Shown piece after piece: positions 8,934-17,795 of a DNA stretch of 64,000 nt. A program made the position numbers and the translations under genes. Within the stretch, counting starts at the first letter, position 1; every line of letters starts with the position of its first letter. The DNA comes from Achromobacter pestifer (GTDB taxonomy: Bacteria > Pseudomonadota > Gammaproteobacteria > Burkholderiales > Burkholderiaceae_B). Below the pieces are notes generated by a model that was given only the letters and a program-made list of their open reading frames with translations, was not told where the DNA came from and did no database searches. The stretch covers positions 5,456,001-5,520,000 of the forward strand of contig NZ_CP053985.1 in the NCBI RefSeq assembly GCF_013267355.1. The letters run 5' to 3'.

Positions 8934-9694
8934 TAGAGATCCAGCAAGTCAGCAAGCAGTACGGCGACAACGTGGTGGTCGACGAGGTCAGCCTGTCGCT
9001 GCCGGCGGGCGGCGTCACGGCCATCATCGGCCCCAACGGCGCGGGCAAGTCCACGCTGCTGTCCATGGTCAGCCGCCTGCTGCCCATGTCCGCGGGCCGG
9101 GTGCTGGTCGAGGGCCTGGACGTGACCCGGGCGGACAGCCGGGAACTGGCGCGCCGCCTGGCCATCCTGCGGCAGGACAATCATCTGCCGTTGCGGCTGA
9201 CGGCGAGGGACCTGGTCGCGTTCGGCCGTTATCCGCACACGGGCGGCCGTCTGACGCTTGAAGACAAGGATCACATCGACCGCGCCATCGCCTATCTGAA
9301 TCTGGAGGCGTTGGCCGACCGGTATCTGGACGAGATGTCGGGCGGGCAGCGCCAGCGCGCCTTCGTGGCGATGGTGTTGTGCCAGGACACGCGCTACGTG
9401 CTGCTGGACGAGCCCCTGAACAGCCTGGACATGAAGCACGCCGTCGCCATGATGGGCACCTTGCGCCGCGCGGCCGACGAACTGGGCAAGACGGTGGTGC
9501 TGGTGCTGCACGACATCAATTTCGCGTCCACCTATGCGGACCGCATCGTGGCGATGCGGGCAGGGCGCATCGCGCGCCAGGGACCTCCGGCCGAACTGGT
9601 CCGGCCGGAGGTCCTGAGCGAGCTGTACGAGCTGCCGATCGAGGTGCACGAGATCGGCGGCCGGCGCATCTGCGTCTACTACCGCCAGCCTTAG
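8930..9694 (+). CDS. Iron-siderophore ABC transporter ATP-binding protein (FatE/YclP type)
   Basis: 254 residues. Walker A GPNGAGKSTLLS, signature MSGGQRQRAFVAMVL, Walker B YVLLDEPLNSLD, and H-loop LVLHDINFAS. The LNSLDMKH variant in place of LSALD-x-x-H is characteristic of the FepC/FatE/YclP iron-siderophore group. Start overlaps the upstream permease by ATGA. The 3' end overlaps the convergent cyclic-nucleotidase gene by 4 nt, leaving no room for a stand-alone terminator. Completes the receptor-binding protein-permease-ATPase set. Confidence 0.92.
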   Translation: MIEIQQVSKQYGDNVVVDEVSLSLPAGGVTAIIGPNGAGKSTLLSMVSRLLPMSAGRVLVEGLDVTRADSRELARRLAILRQDNHLPLRLTARDLVAFGRYPHTGGRLTLEDKDHIDRAIAYLNLEALADRYLDEMSGGQRQRAFVAMVLCQDTRYVLLDEPLNSLDMKHAVAMMGTLRRAADELGKTVVLVLHDINFASTYADRIVAMRAGRIARQGPPAELVRPEVLSELYELPIEVHEIGGRRICVYYRQP

Positions 9695-11805
9695 CGGCTG
9701 AGGTCCACCGCGTAGCGCGACAACTGGGTTGCCGGGTCAGGCGTGGCGTCGTGCACCGTGACGTTGTCCACGCCGTGCGCCGCGGCCATGGCCAGCGTGC
9801 CCGGCACCGACGCGAACACCACCGGGCCCGCCAGGGCGCCCACCCGCGCGAAGCGCCAACTGCGGTCCAGGCCATAGGTTGCCAGGTCCAGGTCCGGGTG
9901 CTTCTTGATGTAGCCGATCAGCACGTCGCGGCTGGCGTCCGGGGCTTGCAGCACGATGTCGCCCTTGCCGCCGGCCAGGCCGGGAAAGTCGCCGCCGCCG
10001 CTGGCGCGGTAGTTGTTCGTGACCACCAGGAATTGCGCCGCCGGATTCAGCGGCGCGCCCTGATACGTCAGCTGTGTGATGCGCGAGCCCTTGGGGCGGG
10101 TCACGTCGATCTCGTACCGCAGCGCGTTGCCCGCCGCATAGAGCACGTCGAAGTTGAAGGTCGGAAAGCCCGTGTCGATCAGATCCTGCGGTGCGACCTG
10201 GCCCGGATCGATCTGCCGGAACTGCTCGGCGGTCTTCTCCAGCCATTGCCGCACGATGTCGCCGCTGACCCGCACCACTTGCAGCGTGTTGGGGTACAGG
10301 TACAGATCGGCCGCGTTGTTGATGGCGATGTTGCCTTGCTTCACATAGGTGAAGTCGCCCGGACCGTTGCGTCCGCCCTTGAAGGGCGCCGCCGCCGACA
10401 GGATGGGCAGGGCGGCATACGACGGCTTGTTCTTGGCGATGTAGTCCGCCAGATAATCGATCTGCGCCATGTTCACGATCTGCAGCGCCGACACGTCGCC
10501 CGCCAGCGCGTAGTAGGTCGCCATGTCGAAGCGGCTCTGGCCGATGGGCGTCTTGACGTAGGCGATGGTGGCGGCGTGTTCGGCCTGCACCAGTTGCTGC
10601 GCGGCGGCGTCGGATTCGACGTAGGTCGCGGGCGTGGCGCCGCTCTGCGCGGTCAGGCGCGTGGAGATGCGCTGCACGCGGGTGGCGTCCTTCCGTACCT
10701 GCCAGCCTTTGTCATAGGCAAGCTTGAGCGTGATCTGGCCGAGGTTGTTGCCCCATTGGCCGGCCTGCACGGCGGGTACGCCGTTGATCAGCCCCTTCTC
10801 CAGCTCTATACCGGGCTGGCCCGCGAATTGCGACTTGGCGTTGGTGTCGGGGAACAGCAGGTGCTGGTGGCCGGTGATCAACGCGTCGATGCCGGGCACC
10901 TGGCTCAGGTAGCCGGCGCCGTTTTCCATGGCCGGGCTGTAGGCAGTGAGCATGTCGATGCCGCCATGCGCCAGCGCCACCACCAGGTCCGCGCCGGCGG
11001 CGCGCATTTCCGGCACGTAGCGCTGCGCCGATTCCTTCCAGCCCGCGACTTCCACATGGCCTTCCAGATTGGCCTTGTCCCATTGCAGGATGGGCGGGGG
11101 CGCAAAGCCGATCACGCCCACTTTCAGCGCGACGTCGATCTGCTTGCCATTCGGATCCGTGGCCTTGAAGGTCTTGTCCAACACGACCCAGGGTTTGAAG
11201 ATGGGCTGCTTGCTGGCGGCCGATACCACGTTGGCGGATACGAAGGGGAAGCCCGGCGCCGCGCAGTCCTTGGCCCCGGCGGGGTTGGTCTGCGCCGTGC
11301 CCTTGGCGATGCCGGCCAGGCCGAAGTTCGTGTCGGTGATCTGCGACAGGAAGGGCAGGCCGTAGTTGAATTCGTGGTTGCCCAGCGTGGCCGCGTCATA
11401 GGCCAGCAGTTTCATCTGCTTGTAGATCGCCAGCATGTCGCTGCATTGCACCGGCTTCACCAGCGCCTGGTAATCGGACAAGGCCGTGCCCTGGATGGTG
11501 TCGCCGTTGTCGAACAGCAGGGTGTTGGCGTTCTGCTTGCGGGCGTTGGCGATCAGCGTGGCCGTGCGGTCCACGCCGTAGCTCTTGTCCTCGGCCAGCT
11601 TGTAATAGTCGTAGCCCAGCACATTGGCGTGCAGGTCGGTGGTGCCCAGGATGGCCACGTCCAAGGTGGAACCCTGGGGCACGCTGGCCTGCGGCGGCGC
11701 CGGCGGCGCGTCATCGTCGTCGTCATCGCCGCCACAGGCGGCCAGGCCTGCCAGCAGCGCGGCGCTGGCGGACATTGCAAGGATCTTTCCTAGATTCGGC
11801 TTCAC
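9691..11805 (-). CDS. 2',3'-cyclic-nucleotide 2'-phosphodiesterase/3'-nucleotidase, periplasmic lipoprotein (CpdB-like)
   Basis: 704 residues from a GTG at 11805, which has a strong GGAGGAAAG ribosome site. An ATG 35 codons upstream gives an implausible leader. The N-terminus is a lipoprotein signal with lipobox LAAC, followed by a run of six Asp and Pro/Ala linker. Metallophosphatase motifs follow: GTTDLHAN (D-x-H), FDNGDTIQG, TLGNHEFNYG and LITGHQHLLFP; the C-terminal 5'-nucleotidase domain begins near residue 400. It hydrolyses 2',3'-cyclic and 3'-nucleotides in the periplasm, letting the cell use nucleic-acid phosphate and nucleosides. The lipid anchor is unusual compared with the soluble enterobacterial CpdB. 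It converges with the siderophore operon with a 4-nt overlap. Confidence 0.88.
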   Translation of the reverse strand: MKPNLGKILAMSASAALLAGLAACGGDDDDDDAPPAPPQASVPQGSTLDVAILGTTDLHANVLGYDYYKLAEDKSYGVDRTATLIANARKQNANTLLFDNGDTIQGTALSDYQALVKPVQCSDMLAIYKQMKLLAYDAATLGNHEFNYGLPFLSQITDTNFGLAGIAKGTAQTNPAGAKDCAAPGFPFVSANVVSAASKQPIFKPWVVLDKTFKATDPNGKQIDVALKVGVIGFAPPPILQWDKANLEGHVEVAGWKESAQRYVPEMRAAGADLVVALAHGGIDMLTAYSPAMENGAGYLSQVPGIDALITGHQHLLFPDTNAKSQFAGQPGIELEKGLINGVPAVQAGQWGNNLGQITLKLAYDKGWQVRKDATRVQRISTRLTAQSGATPATYVESDAAAQQLVQAEHAATIAYVKTPIGQSRFDMATYYALAGDVSALQIVNMAQIDYLADYIAKNKPSYAALPILSAAAPFKGGRNGPGDFTYVKQGNIAINNAADLYLYPNTLQVVRVSGDIVRQWLEKTAEQFRQIDPGQVAPQDLIDTGFPTFNFDVLYAAGNALRYEIDVTRPKGSRITQLTYQGAPLNPAAQFLVVTNNYRASGGGDFPGLAGGKGDIVLQAPDASRDVLIGYIKKHPDLDLATYGLDRSWRFARVGALAGPVVFASVPGTLAMAAAHGVDNVTVHDATPDPATQLSRYAVDLSR

Positions 11806-11970
11806 CGTCTTTCCTCCGGGTTTGAAGGAAAGGAATTTTGGGGACAGCGTGTGACCCGGCCGTGACATGGGTGGAGGCTGGCGCGGCCAGAGTTCGCGCA
11901 CGGGTGGCATACACCTACTGACAAGAAACTGAATTGGACGGTTGTCTCATTTATCGTGGCCGGCCGGCAA

Positions 11971-11990
11971 CGAAATGATAAAACGATTGC
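11971..11990 (+). promoter_or_regulatory. Possible Fur box upstream of second siderophore receptor
   Basis: GAAATGATAAAACGATTGC contains one good half-site (ATGATAA) and a degraded second one. It lies about 75 nt upstream of the receptor ATG. Placement suits iron regulation, but the match is only moderate. Confidence 0.4.
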
Positions 11991-12062
11991 GACCTATTCT
12001 TATTGACAGGAGAATCGCCGATCGTTCCATTTCAAACTACTTTAGAAAGACGCAGCACGGCC

Positions 12063-14165
12063 ATGCACGCTCCTCGTTCGATTTCCGCAGCATTGCTCGC
12101 CCTGGCGCCCCTTGCCAGCCCGGCGCCGGCGCAAGCCCAGACCAGCACTCCCACCTTGCCCGCCGTGAGCGTATACGGCAACGACGCAGCGTCGCAGAGC
12201 TACAACCCGCCTGATTCGTCCAGCGCCACCAAGATCGACGTTCCCTTGCGCGATATTCCGCAAACCGTCAACGTCGTGCCCGCGGAAGTCATGCGCGACC
12301 AGCATGCCAATTCGATGCAGGACGCGCTGAAGAACGTGCCGGGCGTGAGCTTCTCCACGGGTGACGGGCAGCGCGACCAGGTGTCGATTCGGGGCTTTAC
12401 GGCCATCGCCGACCAGTTCGTCGACGGTTTCCGCGACGACGCGCTGTATTTCCGCGACCTGTCCAACGTTGAACGCATCGACGTCATCAAGGGGCCGGCC
12501 GCGGTGCTGTACGGCCGCGGATCGTCGGGTGGTCTGATCAATCGCATCACCAAGAAGCCCGGCGAGGACATCACGCAGGTGGGCTTGAGCTACGGTTCCT
12601 GGAACGACCGGCGTTTGGATCTGGACCTGGGCCGCTCGACCGAAAGCGGCAGCATGGCGTGGCGCCTGACCGGCGCGGTGGAGAAGGGCGACAGCTATCG
12701 CGACAAGCAGTTCCTGGACCGCAAGGCAATTGCGCCGTCCGCCCAGTTCCGCCTGGGCGAAGGCACGACCCTGCTGCTGCAAACCGAATTCCTTGAAGAC
12801 CGCCGCGTCACGGATTTCGGCATCCCCGCCTATCACGGCCGGCCGGTGGACGTGGATCCTTCCACCTACTACGGCGCCGAAAACGCGCGTGACGCGGACT
12901 ATTCACAGGCGCGCGTGCAGTCCTATGCGGCCACGCTGAACCATCGTTTCAATGAGAACTGGTCGCTGCGCAACGCCACGCGCTACTACCACTACACCCT
13001 GGATCGCAACAACACCTTGCCGGGCATCGTGAACGAGGCCGCGCGGACCGTGACCTTGAACCGCTCGAATGTGCTGCGCGAAGAGCACGGCTGGACCAAC
13101 CAGACCGAACTGACGCAGCGCGCGCAGTGGGGCGCGGTGCGCCACGAGATCCTGTACGGCGTGGAGGTCGGGCAGCAGAACAAAGACCTGGTGAACTACT
13201 CGGCCAACAATGTGGCCACCGTCGATCTGTTCAATCCGGTGCTGCCGACCTTGCCCTTGCAGGTCGCCGGCCGGCCAGGCACGGATAACCTGGGCCGTTT
13301 CAACACCCTGGGCCTGTACGTGCAGGACATGGTGTCGCTGGGCGAACACTGGAAGGTGCTGGGCGGTGTGCGCCATGACCGCTTCGAGCAGAAGACCGAA
13401 GACCGCCGCAACGGCACCAACCTGGCCCGCACCGATTCGAACTGGAGTCCGCGCCTGGGCCTGGTGTTCCAGCCGGACGCGGTGCAGTCATACTACATTT
13501 CGTGGAGCCAGTCGTACCAGCCGTCCGGCGAAGCATTCTCGCTGGCCGCCAACAATGCCGATCTGGCGCCCGAGAAAACCACCAACTACGAAATCGGCGC
13601 CAAATACGATTTCCTGGATGGCAAACTGTCGACCACTGTGTCCGTCTTCCGCCTGGAACGCACGGACATCAAGGTCAACAATCCGATCACCAACACGCTG
13701 GTGCCGGTCGGCACGCAGCGCACCGACGGCGCGGAATGGACCTTGCAGGGGGACTTGAGCAACGGTTGGCGCGCAATGTTGGGCTACGCCTACCTGGACG
13801 CTCGCATCACCGAATCCATCGCGCGCGAGAGCGGCAAGAACGTGGAAGGCAAGCGCGCCACGCTGACGCCGCGGCATGCCGGCAATGTCTGGATCACCAA
13901 GGATCTGGGTGAAGGCTTTGGCGTGGGCGCCGGCCTGAACCTGGTGGGCGCGCGCTTTGCCAACCCGGGCAATACCGTCAGGCTGCCGGGCTACGTGACG
14001 GCCGACGCTGCCGCGTGGTGGCGCAAGGGGCCGTACTCGGTGCAGCTGAACGTGTACAACCTGTTCGATGCCGGCTACATCGTGTCGGCCCACGGCAGCA
14101 GCCCCAACCTGAACATGCCGGGCGCGCCGCGCAATGCGATGCTGAGCCTGCAGTACCGCATGTAG
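12063..14165 (+). CDS. TonB-dependent catecholate-type siderophore receptor (Fiu/BfrD-like)
   Basis: 700 residues from the ATG at 12063. An in-frame start 20 codons upstream is rejected because signal-peptide features (MHAPRSISAALLALAPL...AQAQ) begin here. TonB box LPAVSVYG; plug domain with DIPQTVNVVPAEVM, RGF and IKGPAAVLYGRGSSGGLINRITKKPG; barrel ends SLQYRM rather than the usual terminal Phe. The C-terminal PNLNMPGAPRNAMLSLQYR matches Fiu/BfrD-type catecholate receptors. Stand-alone gene with no transporter next to it, so it presumably delivers substrate to a shared inner-membrane importer such as the nearby FatBCDE set. A possible Fur box precedes it. Confidence 0.87.
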   Translation: MHAPRSISAALLALAPLASPAPAQAQTSTPTLPAVSVYGNDAASQSYNPPDSSSATKIDVPLRDIPQTVNVVPAEVMRDQHANSMQDALKNVPGVSFSTGDGQRDQVSIRGFTAIADQFVDGFRDDALYFRDLSNVERIDVIKGPAAVLYGRGSSGGLINRITKKPGEDITQVGLSYGSWNDRRLDLDLGRSTESGSMAWRLTGAVEKGDSYRDKQFLDRKAIAPSAQFRLGEGTTLLLQTEFLEDRRVTDFGIPAYHGRPVDVDPSTYYGAENARDADYSQARVQSYAATLNHRFNENWSLRNATRYYHYTLDRNNTLPGIVNEAARTVTLNRSNVLREEHGWTNQTELTQRAQWGAVRHEILYGVEVGQQNKDLVNYSANNVATVDLFNPVLPTLPLQVAGRPGTDNLGRFNTLGLYVQDMVSLGEHWKVLGGVRHDRFEQKTEDRRNGTNLARTDSNWSPRLGLVFQPDAVQSYYISWSQSYQPSGEAFSLAANNADLAPEKTTNYEIGAKYDFLDGKLSTTVSVFRLERTDIKVNNPITNTLVPVGTQRTDGAEWTLQGDLSNGWRAMLGYAYLDARITESIARESGKNVEGKRATLTPRHAGNVWITKDLGEGFGVGAGLNLVGARFANPGNTVRLPGYVTADAAAWWRKGPYSVQLNVYNLFDAGYIVSAHGSSPNLNMPGAPRNAMLSLQYRM

Positions 14166-14168
14166 GCC

Positions 14169-14987
14169 CTAGCGCAACGGCGATTCCCGGGTCAGGCTGT
14201 CGGCGTCCAGCGTCGCCAGCGCATCCAGGAAGCGCCATGCGAAAGATCCGGGCCCGTCCGCCTGTACGCCGGCGCGCTGGCCCGCGATGGCGAAACACGA
14301 CAGGGCGGCGACTGCCGCCGAGTACGGATCATCCCTGGACACCGCCGCGCAGGCGCCGACCAGCGCCGTCAGCGCGCAGCCGGTGGCCGTGACGCGCGGC
14401 ATCAAGGGTGAGCCGCCCACGATGCGGACGGCGCGCGTGCCGTCCGTGACGTAGTCGGTTTCACCGGTCACCGCCACCACCGTCGCGCGGCTGGCGGCGA
14501 TGGCATGCGCGGACTGTTCGGCCTGCGAGACGGCGTCGCGCGCGTCCACGCCCTTGCTCGCGCTTTGGCCGCCAGCCAGCGCGATGATCTCCGAGGCGTT
14601 GCCGCGGATGATGGCGGGGCCCAGGTCCAGCAGGCGTCGCACCGCGTCGCGGCGAAAGGCGGTGGCGTGGTGCGCCACCGGATCGAGCACCCAGGGTATG
14701 CCGGCCTCGTTGGCCGACGCGGCGGTCAGCAGCATGCTGTCCAGCCAGGGCGACGACAGGGTGCCGATGTTGATCACGACCGCGCCGCAGACGCGCGCGA
14801 ACTCGGGCGCTTCTTCCTGCGCATGCACCATGGCGGGCGAGGCGCCCATGGCCAGCAGCACGTTGGCCGCGGTATTCATGGAAACGAAATTGGTCAGGCA
14901 CTGCACCAGCGGCGCATCGCGGCGCAGGGCGGCGATCAGGTCGCGCGAAATGAGCGCCTGGGCGGAAAGGTCGGGAAGGAATTGCAT
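14169..14987 (-). CDS. thiM: Hydroxyethylthiazole kinase ThiM
   Basis: 272 residues from the ATG at 14987; an in-frame ATG 19 codons upstream would add a Pro/Arg-rich extension not seen in the family. ThiM phosphorylates 4-methyl-5-(2-hydroxyethyl)thiazole with ATP, salvaging the thiazole half of thiamine. Conserved blocks: PLVQCLTNFVSMNTAANVLLAMGASPAM (substrate pocket), LDPVAHHATAFR, IIRGNASEI, TGETDYVTDG and the catalytic/anion-hole ATGCALTALVGA. A TPP riboswitch lies immediately upstream, so thiamine pyrophosphate should repress it. The 3' end is 3 nt from the convergent siderophore-receptor gene. No thiE or thiD neighbour is present. Confidence 0.95.
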   Translation of the reverse strand: MQFLPDLSAQALISRDLIAALRRDAPLVQCLTNFVSMNTAANVLLAMGASPAMVHAQEEAPEFARVCGAVVINIGTLSSPWLDSMLLTAASANEAGIPWVLDPVAHHATAFRRDAVRRLLDLGPAIIRGNASEIIALAGGQSASKGVDARDAVSQAEQSAHAIAASRATVVAVTGETDYVTDGTRAVRIVGGSPLMPRVTATGCALTALVGACAAVSRDDPYSAAVAALSCFAIAGQRAGVQADGPGSFAWRFLDALATLDADSLTRESPLR

Positions 14988-15061
14988 GCCGTGGGGCCTC
15001 GCTCTGGGGATCCAGGCGGGCGGAAGGCCGGGCGGGCGGCTCAATGGAACTCGGCGCGCTA

Positions 15062-15182
15062 GCGGTTCGGCACCGTCCCTACGCCAGCATTGCCTGGATC
15101 AGGTTCAACGGGTTGCCGCGCTGCATGGGCGTGTCGCCCGCGCCAGCGGCGTCTCGGCCTCTTGTCGAAGCGCCCCGGGTGG
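15062..15182 (-). promoter_or_regulatory. TPP riboswitch (THI element) controlling thiM
   Basis: Read on the minus strand, the segment contains the two most conserved THI-element cores: GGCCGAGA (CUGAGA-type, near 15150-15157) and GAACCTGATCCAGG followed by CAATGCTGGCGTAGGGA (about 15085-15115). The order, spacing and the GGGGCGCTTC 5' strand fit the P1-P5 layout. It lies about 75 nt upstream of the chosen thiM start. TPP binding is expected to block thiM expression. Confidence 0.93.
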
Positions 15183-15326
15183 ATTTACACATGTTCGGGC
15201 GGGCCGCTAGGCTTGTCAAGCAGTGGCGGCGGGGGTGGCTCGGTTTGACCGGTGCTTATGGCCTATTGCAGGAGGAATGGCTCCTTATCACAATGGGCGC
15301 AGTCCATTTGGCGCATGGAGGCAGGC

Positions 15327-17744
15327 ATGGCAACTCGCATACCCCCCGGTCGAGCCGATGCCGGAATGCCACACATGAAAGAAGGTGCGGAGATGCGCGC
15401 CGTCTCGCGCGCTGCTGGCGATCAGGACGGCGACGAGGATAGGAAACACGGGACGAGCGACCAGGAAGCCCTGGCTGCGCGGGCGCGGCACCTTGCTCGC
15501 GAAGATGGCGGGGACGGTCCGCAAAGTACTGGCTGGGGCTTGGCCCTATCGGGCGGTGGCATACGTAGCGCGACATTCTGCTTCGGTCTATTGCGGGCGC
15601 TGGCCCGTAACCGCGTGCTGCGCCGCTTCGATTACCTTTCCACGGTATCCGGCGGCGGCTACATCGGAGCCGCGCTAGGCAGGCTCTACCAAGAGGGCCA
15701 GGGCGCGGCGGAGGTAGAGAGAGGGCTGGCGCGCGACGATACCCTGTTGCTCTGGTGGTTGCGTAGCAATGGCCGTTATCTGAAGGCTGCGGGCCGACAG
15801 GATCTGGGACAGGCTGCAGCATCCATTTTTCGGGGTGTTGTCGGGTCGCACTTCGAGGTCTTGATCCTGTTGTTGTTGGCGGCGTTGCTCATCAATCTAC
15901 CGAATCTGCGGCATGTGTGGCCATGGTTGCCGGATGGGTCGGAACAACTCTGGCTATGGAGCTTGGCGCTACCCGGATCATGGGCCTTGGTGGCTGTATT
16001 GGGCTATTGGAGCGTAGGCGCGGCTGCTGCCGATTCCACAAACCAGGGCACGGTATCGTCGCGCCGCCTGGCGTGGAACAAGCAATTGGCGCAGGCGCTC
16101 TGGCTGGGAGCAATTCTTGTCTCATTGATGCTGGCCAGAATGGCGGCCGTGGCGCTCTACGATTGGATGAAAATCGGAGCGGCGCCAGCCGTGGCGGTAG
16201 GCGCCGTCGCCACATCGGCCGTCGCGGCTTTGCGTTTCGCATGGCCTCATTTGCAGCGGCTGATCGTTCGCAAGGGCATGACGCTGCTGGCGCACAACGC
16301 CATGCAGCTGATAAACATCGCCGGCCTGCTCTATGTCGCCATGCTGTTGGTTGGCTTGTCGGCGCTGATGCATGCGGCAACCCTATCTGATGTGCGCTGG
16401 GAACTTCCGGGTTGGCGCGTGGAGGGGAAATCGGCCTTGGCCTTGAGTTGGCTGGTGCCCTTGTTGGCGGTGAGCGTCTTTTACCTGTGGACGGGGAAAC
16501 AGCGCGAGGTCCTGAATCTGTCGTCGCTGCACAATTTCTACCGGGCGCGCATAGAACGGGCCTATGTGTCGGTGGGGAACTATGCTGCCGTTTCCAAGGA
16601 GGATGCGCGCTTCGCGGAATCTCCGCTGCAGCCCGCCAAGGATGGCGCGACCGACCGCGTATTGGCGCTGCTGGACGCGGCCGCAGGCGATGACATCGAA
16701 CTCAACCGGTATATGCCGCAACGCCATGGCGGGCCGATACACCTGATGAGCACCTGCATCAACCAGACCATCGATGACCGGACCCGCAATTACAACGCCG
16801 ATCGCAAGGGCGTGGCGCTGACGGTCAGCTCGCTGGGTGTCGAGATCGGCACCGCCGCGCCGATCAGTGATGTTGCCGGGCTCGGGTCGCTGTCCCGATG
16901 GGTGGCCATTTCCGGGGCAGCCGCGAGCACGGGAATGGGATCGCGGACACGGCCGGGAATTGCGGCATTGCTGTTCTTGATGAGCGCCAGGCTTGGATAC
17001 TGGTACACCGTGCCCAAGGCTGTCCAGTCGACCCGGCAGGAATGGCGCGGGGGAGGCGAGTCTTCCTCGTCCGAGGCTTCCCGGTCTCCAAGGTGCGAAC
17101 GCCCGGCGGCTTGGCTGGCAGGCCGGTTTCCGAAGGCGGCAGCCGTGTTGTCGGAGCTGTTGGCGCGGTTCCCGGGGCTGCGGTCCGACGCCTGGTATGT
17201 GTCGGACGGTGGACATTTTGAGAACACGGGCGTCTATGCGCTGCTCAAGCGTGAATTGCCATTGATCGTGGTGGCGGACGTGGGCGCTGATCCGAAGTAT
17301 CGCTGCGAAGACCTGGAAAATCTGGTGCGCAAGGCCAGGATCGACTACGCCGCTGAAATCGAATTCCTGGATGCTTCCCGCTTGCCATGGACCCAGGCCT
17401 CAACTGCGATGACCACGCTTGCAGATCTGGCCGAGCATGGTTCTGAACCGGGCTGCGGCTGCCTGCTTCCGGCCCTCATCCGGTACTCAAGCGGGAGGCA
17501 GGGCGTGCTGCTGGTATGCAAACCGCGGGTACCGAAGCAGGCGCCCCTGGATCTGGCCTCCTATGCCCGGGACGCCCGGGGCAGCGGCTTTCCGCAGCAG
17601 AGCACAGGAGACCAGTTCTTCGACGAAGCGCAATGGGAGGCCTATCATTTGCTGGGCCTGCTGACAGGTCAGCATCTCACGGCCACCGTGCTTGAGATGC
17701 TGGCGCGGGCTTCGGTCCAAGGGCTAGCGGCGCCGCGCGTCTAG
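15327..17744 (+). CDS. Patatin-like phospholipase with internal multi-helix membrane domain
   Basis: 805 residues from the ATG at 15327, which has a GGAGG site 5 nt upstream; an ATG at 15252 is in frame but lacks one. Patatin elements: oxyanion-hole SGGGIRS (residues about 75-81), nucleophile Ser108 in STVSGGGYIG, and the catalytic Asp627 in VSDGGHFENTG. Between them lie about six hydrophobic helices (roughly residues 177-390), so the two halves of the Ser/Asp dyad site are separated by a membrane domain. Expected activity is acyl-ester (phospholipid) hydrolysis at the inner membrane. The neighbours (thiM, sulfonate-type transporter) give no functional clue. No secretion signal or VgrG/Hcp neighbour supports an effector role. 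Confidence 0.8.
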   Translation: MATRIPPGRADAGMPHMKEGAEMRAVSRAAGDQDGDEDRKHGTSDQEALAARARHLAREDGGDGPQSTGWGLALSGGGIRSATFCFGLLRALARNRVLRRFDYLSTVSGGGYIGAALGRLYQEGQGAAEVERGLARDDTLLLWWLRSNGRYLKAAGRQDLGQAAASIFRGVVGSHFEVLILLLLAALLINLPNLRHVWPWLPDGSEQLWLWSLALPGSWALVAVLGYWSVGAAAADSTNQGTVSSRRLAWNKQLAQALWLGAILVSLMLARMAAVALYDWMKIGAAPAVAVGAVATSAVAALRFAWPHLQRLIVRKGMTLLAHNAMQLINIAGLLYVAMLLVGLSALMHAATLSDVRWELPGWRVEGKSALALSWLVPLLAVSVFYLWTGKQREVLNLSSLHNFYRARIERAYVSVGNYAAVSKEDARFAESPLQPAKDGATDRVLALLDAAAGDDIELNRYMPQRHGGPIHLMSTCINQTIDDRTRNYNADRKGVALTVSSLGVEIGTAAPISDVAGLGSLSRWVAISGAAASTGMGSRTRPGIAALLFLMSARLGYWYTVPKAVQSTRQEWRGGGESSSSEASRSPRCERPAAWLAGRFPKAAAVLSELLARFPGLRSDAWYVSDGGHFENTGVYALLKRELPLIVVADVGADPKYRCEDLENLVRKARIDYAAEIEFLDASRLPWTQASTAMTTLADLAEHGSEPGCGCLLPALIRYSSGRQGVLLVCKPRVPKQAPLDLASYARDARGSGFPQQSTGDQFFDEAQWEAYHLLGLLTGQHLTATVLEMLARASVQGLAAPRV

Positions 17745-17795
17745 GTGCATGCGGGCCGGCCCGCGCGGCGTCCCGGACGCTGTCCAGGATAGGGG

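Noticed and set aside
9379..11793. An 804-codon plus-strand frame opposite the nucleotidase
   Set aside because: Antisense shadow; the minus-strand frame has clear metallophosphatase motifs.
15327..17744. Patatin-like protein as a type VI secretion effector
   Set aside because: No VgrG, Hcp, PAAR or immunity gene nearby, and an internal multi-helix membrane domain is not typical of such effectors.
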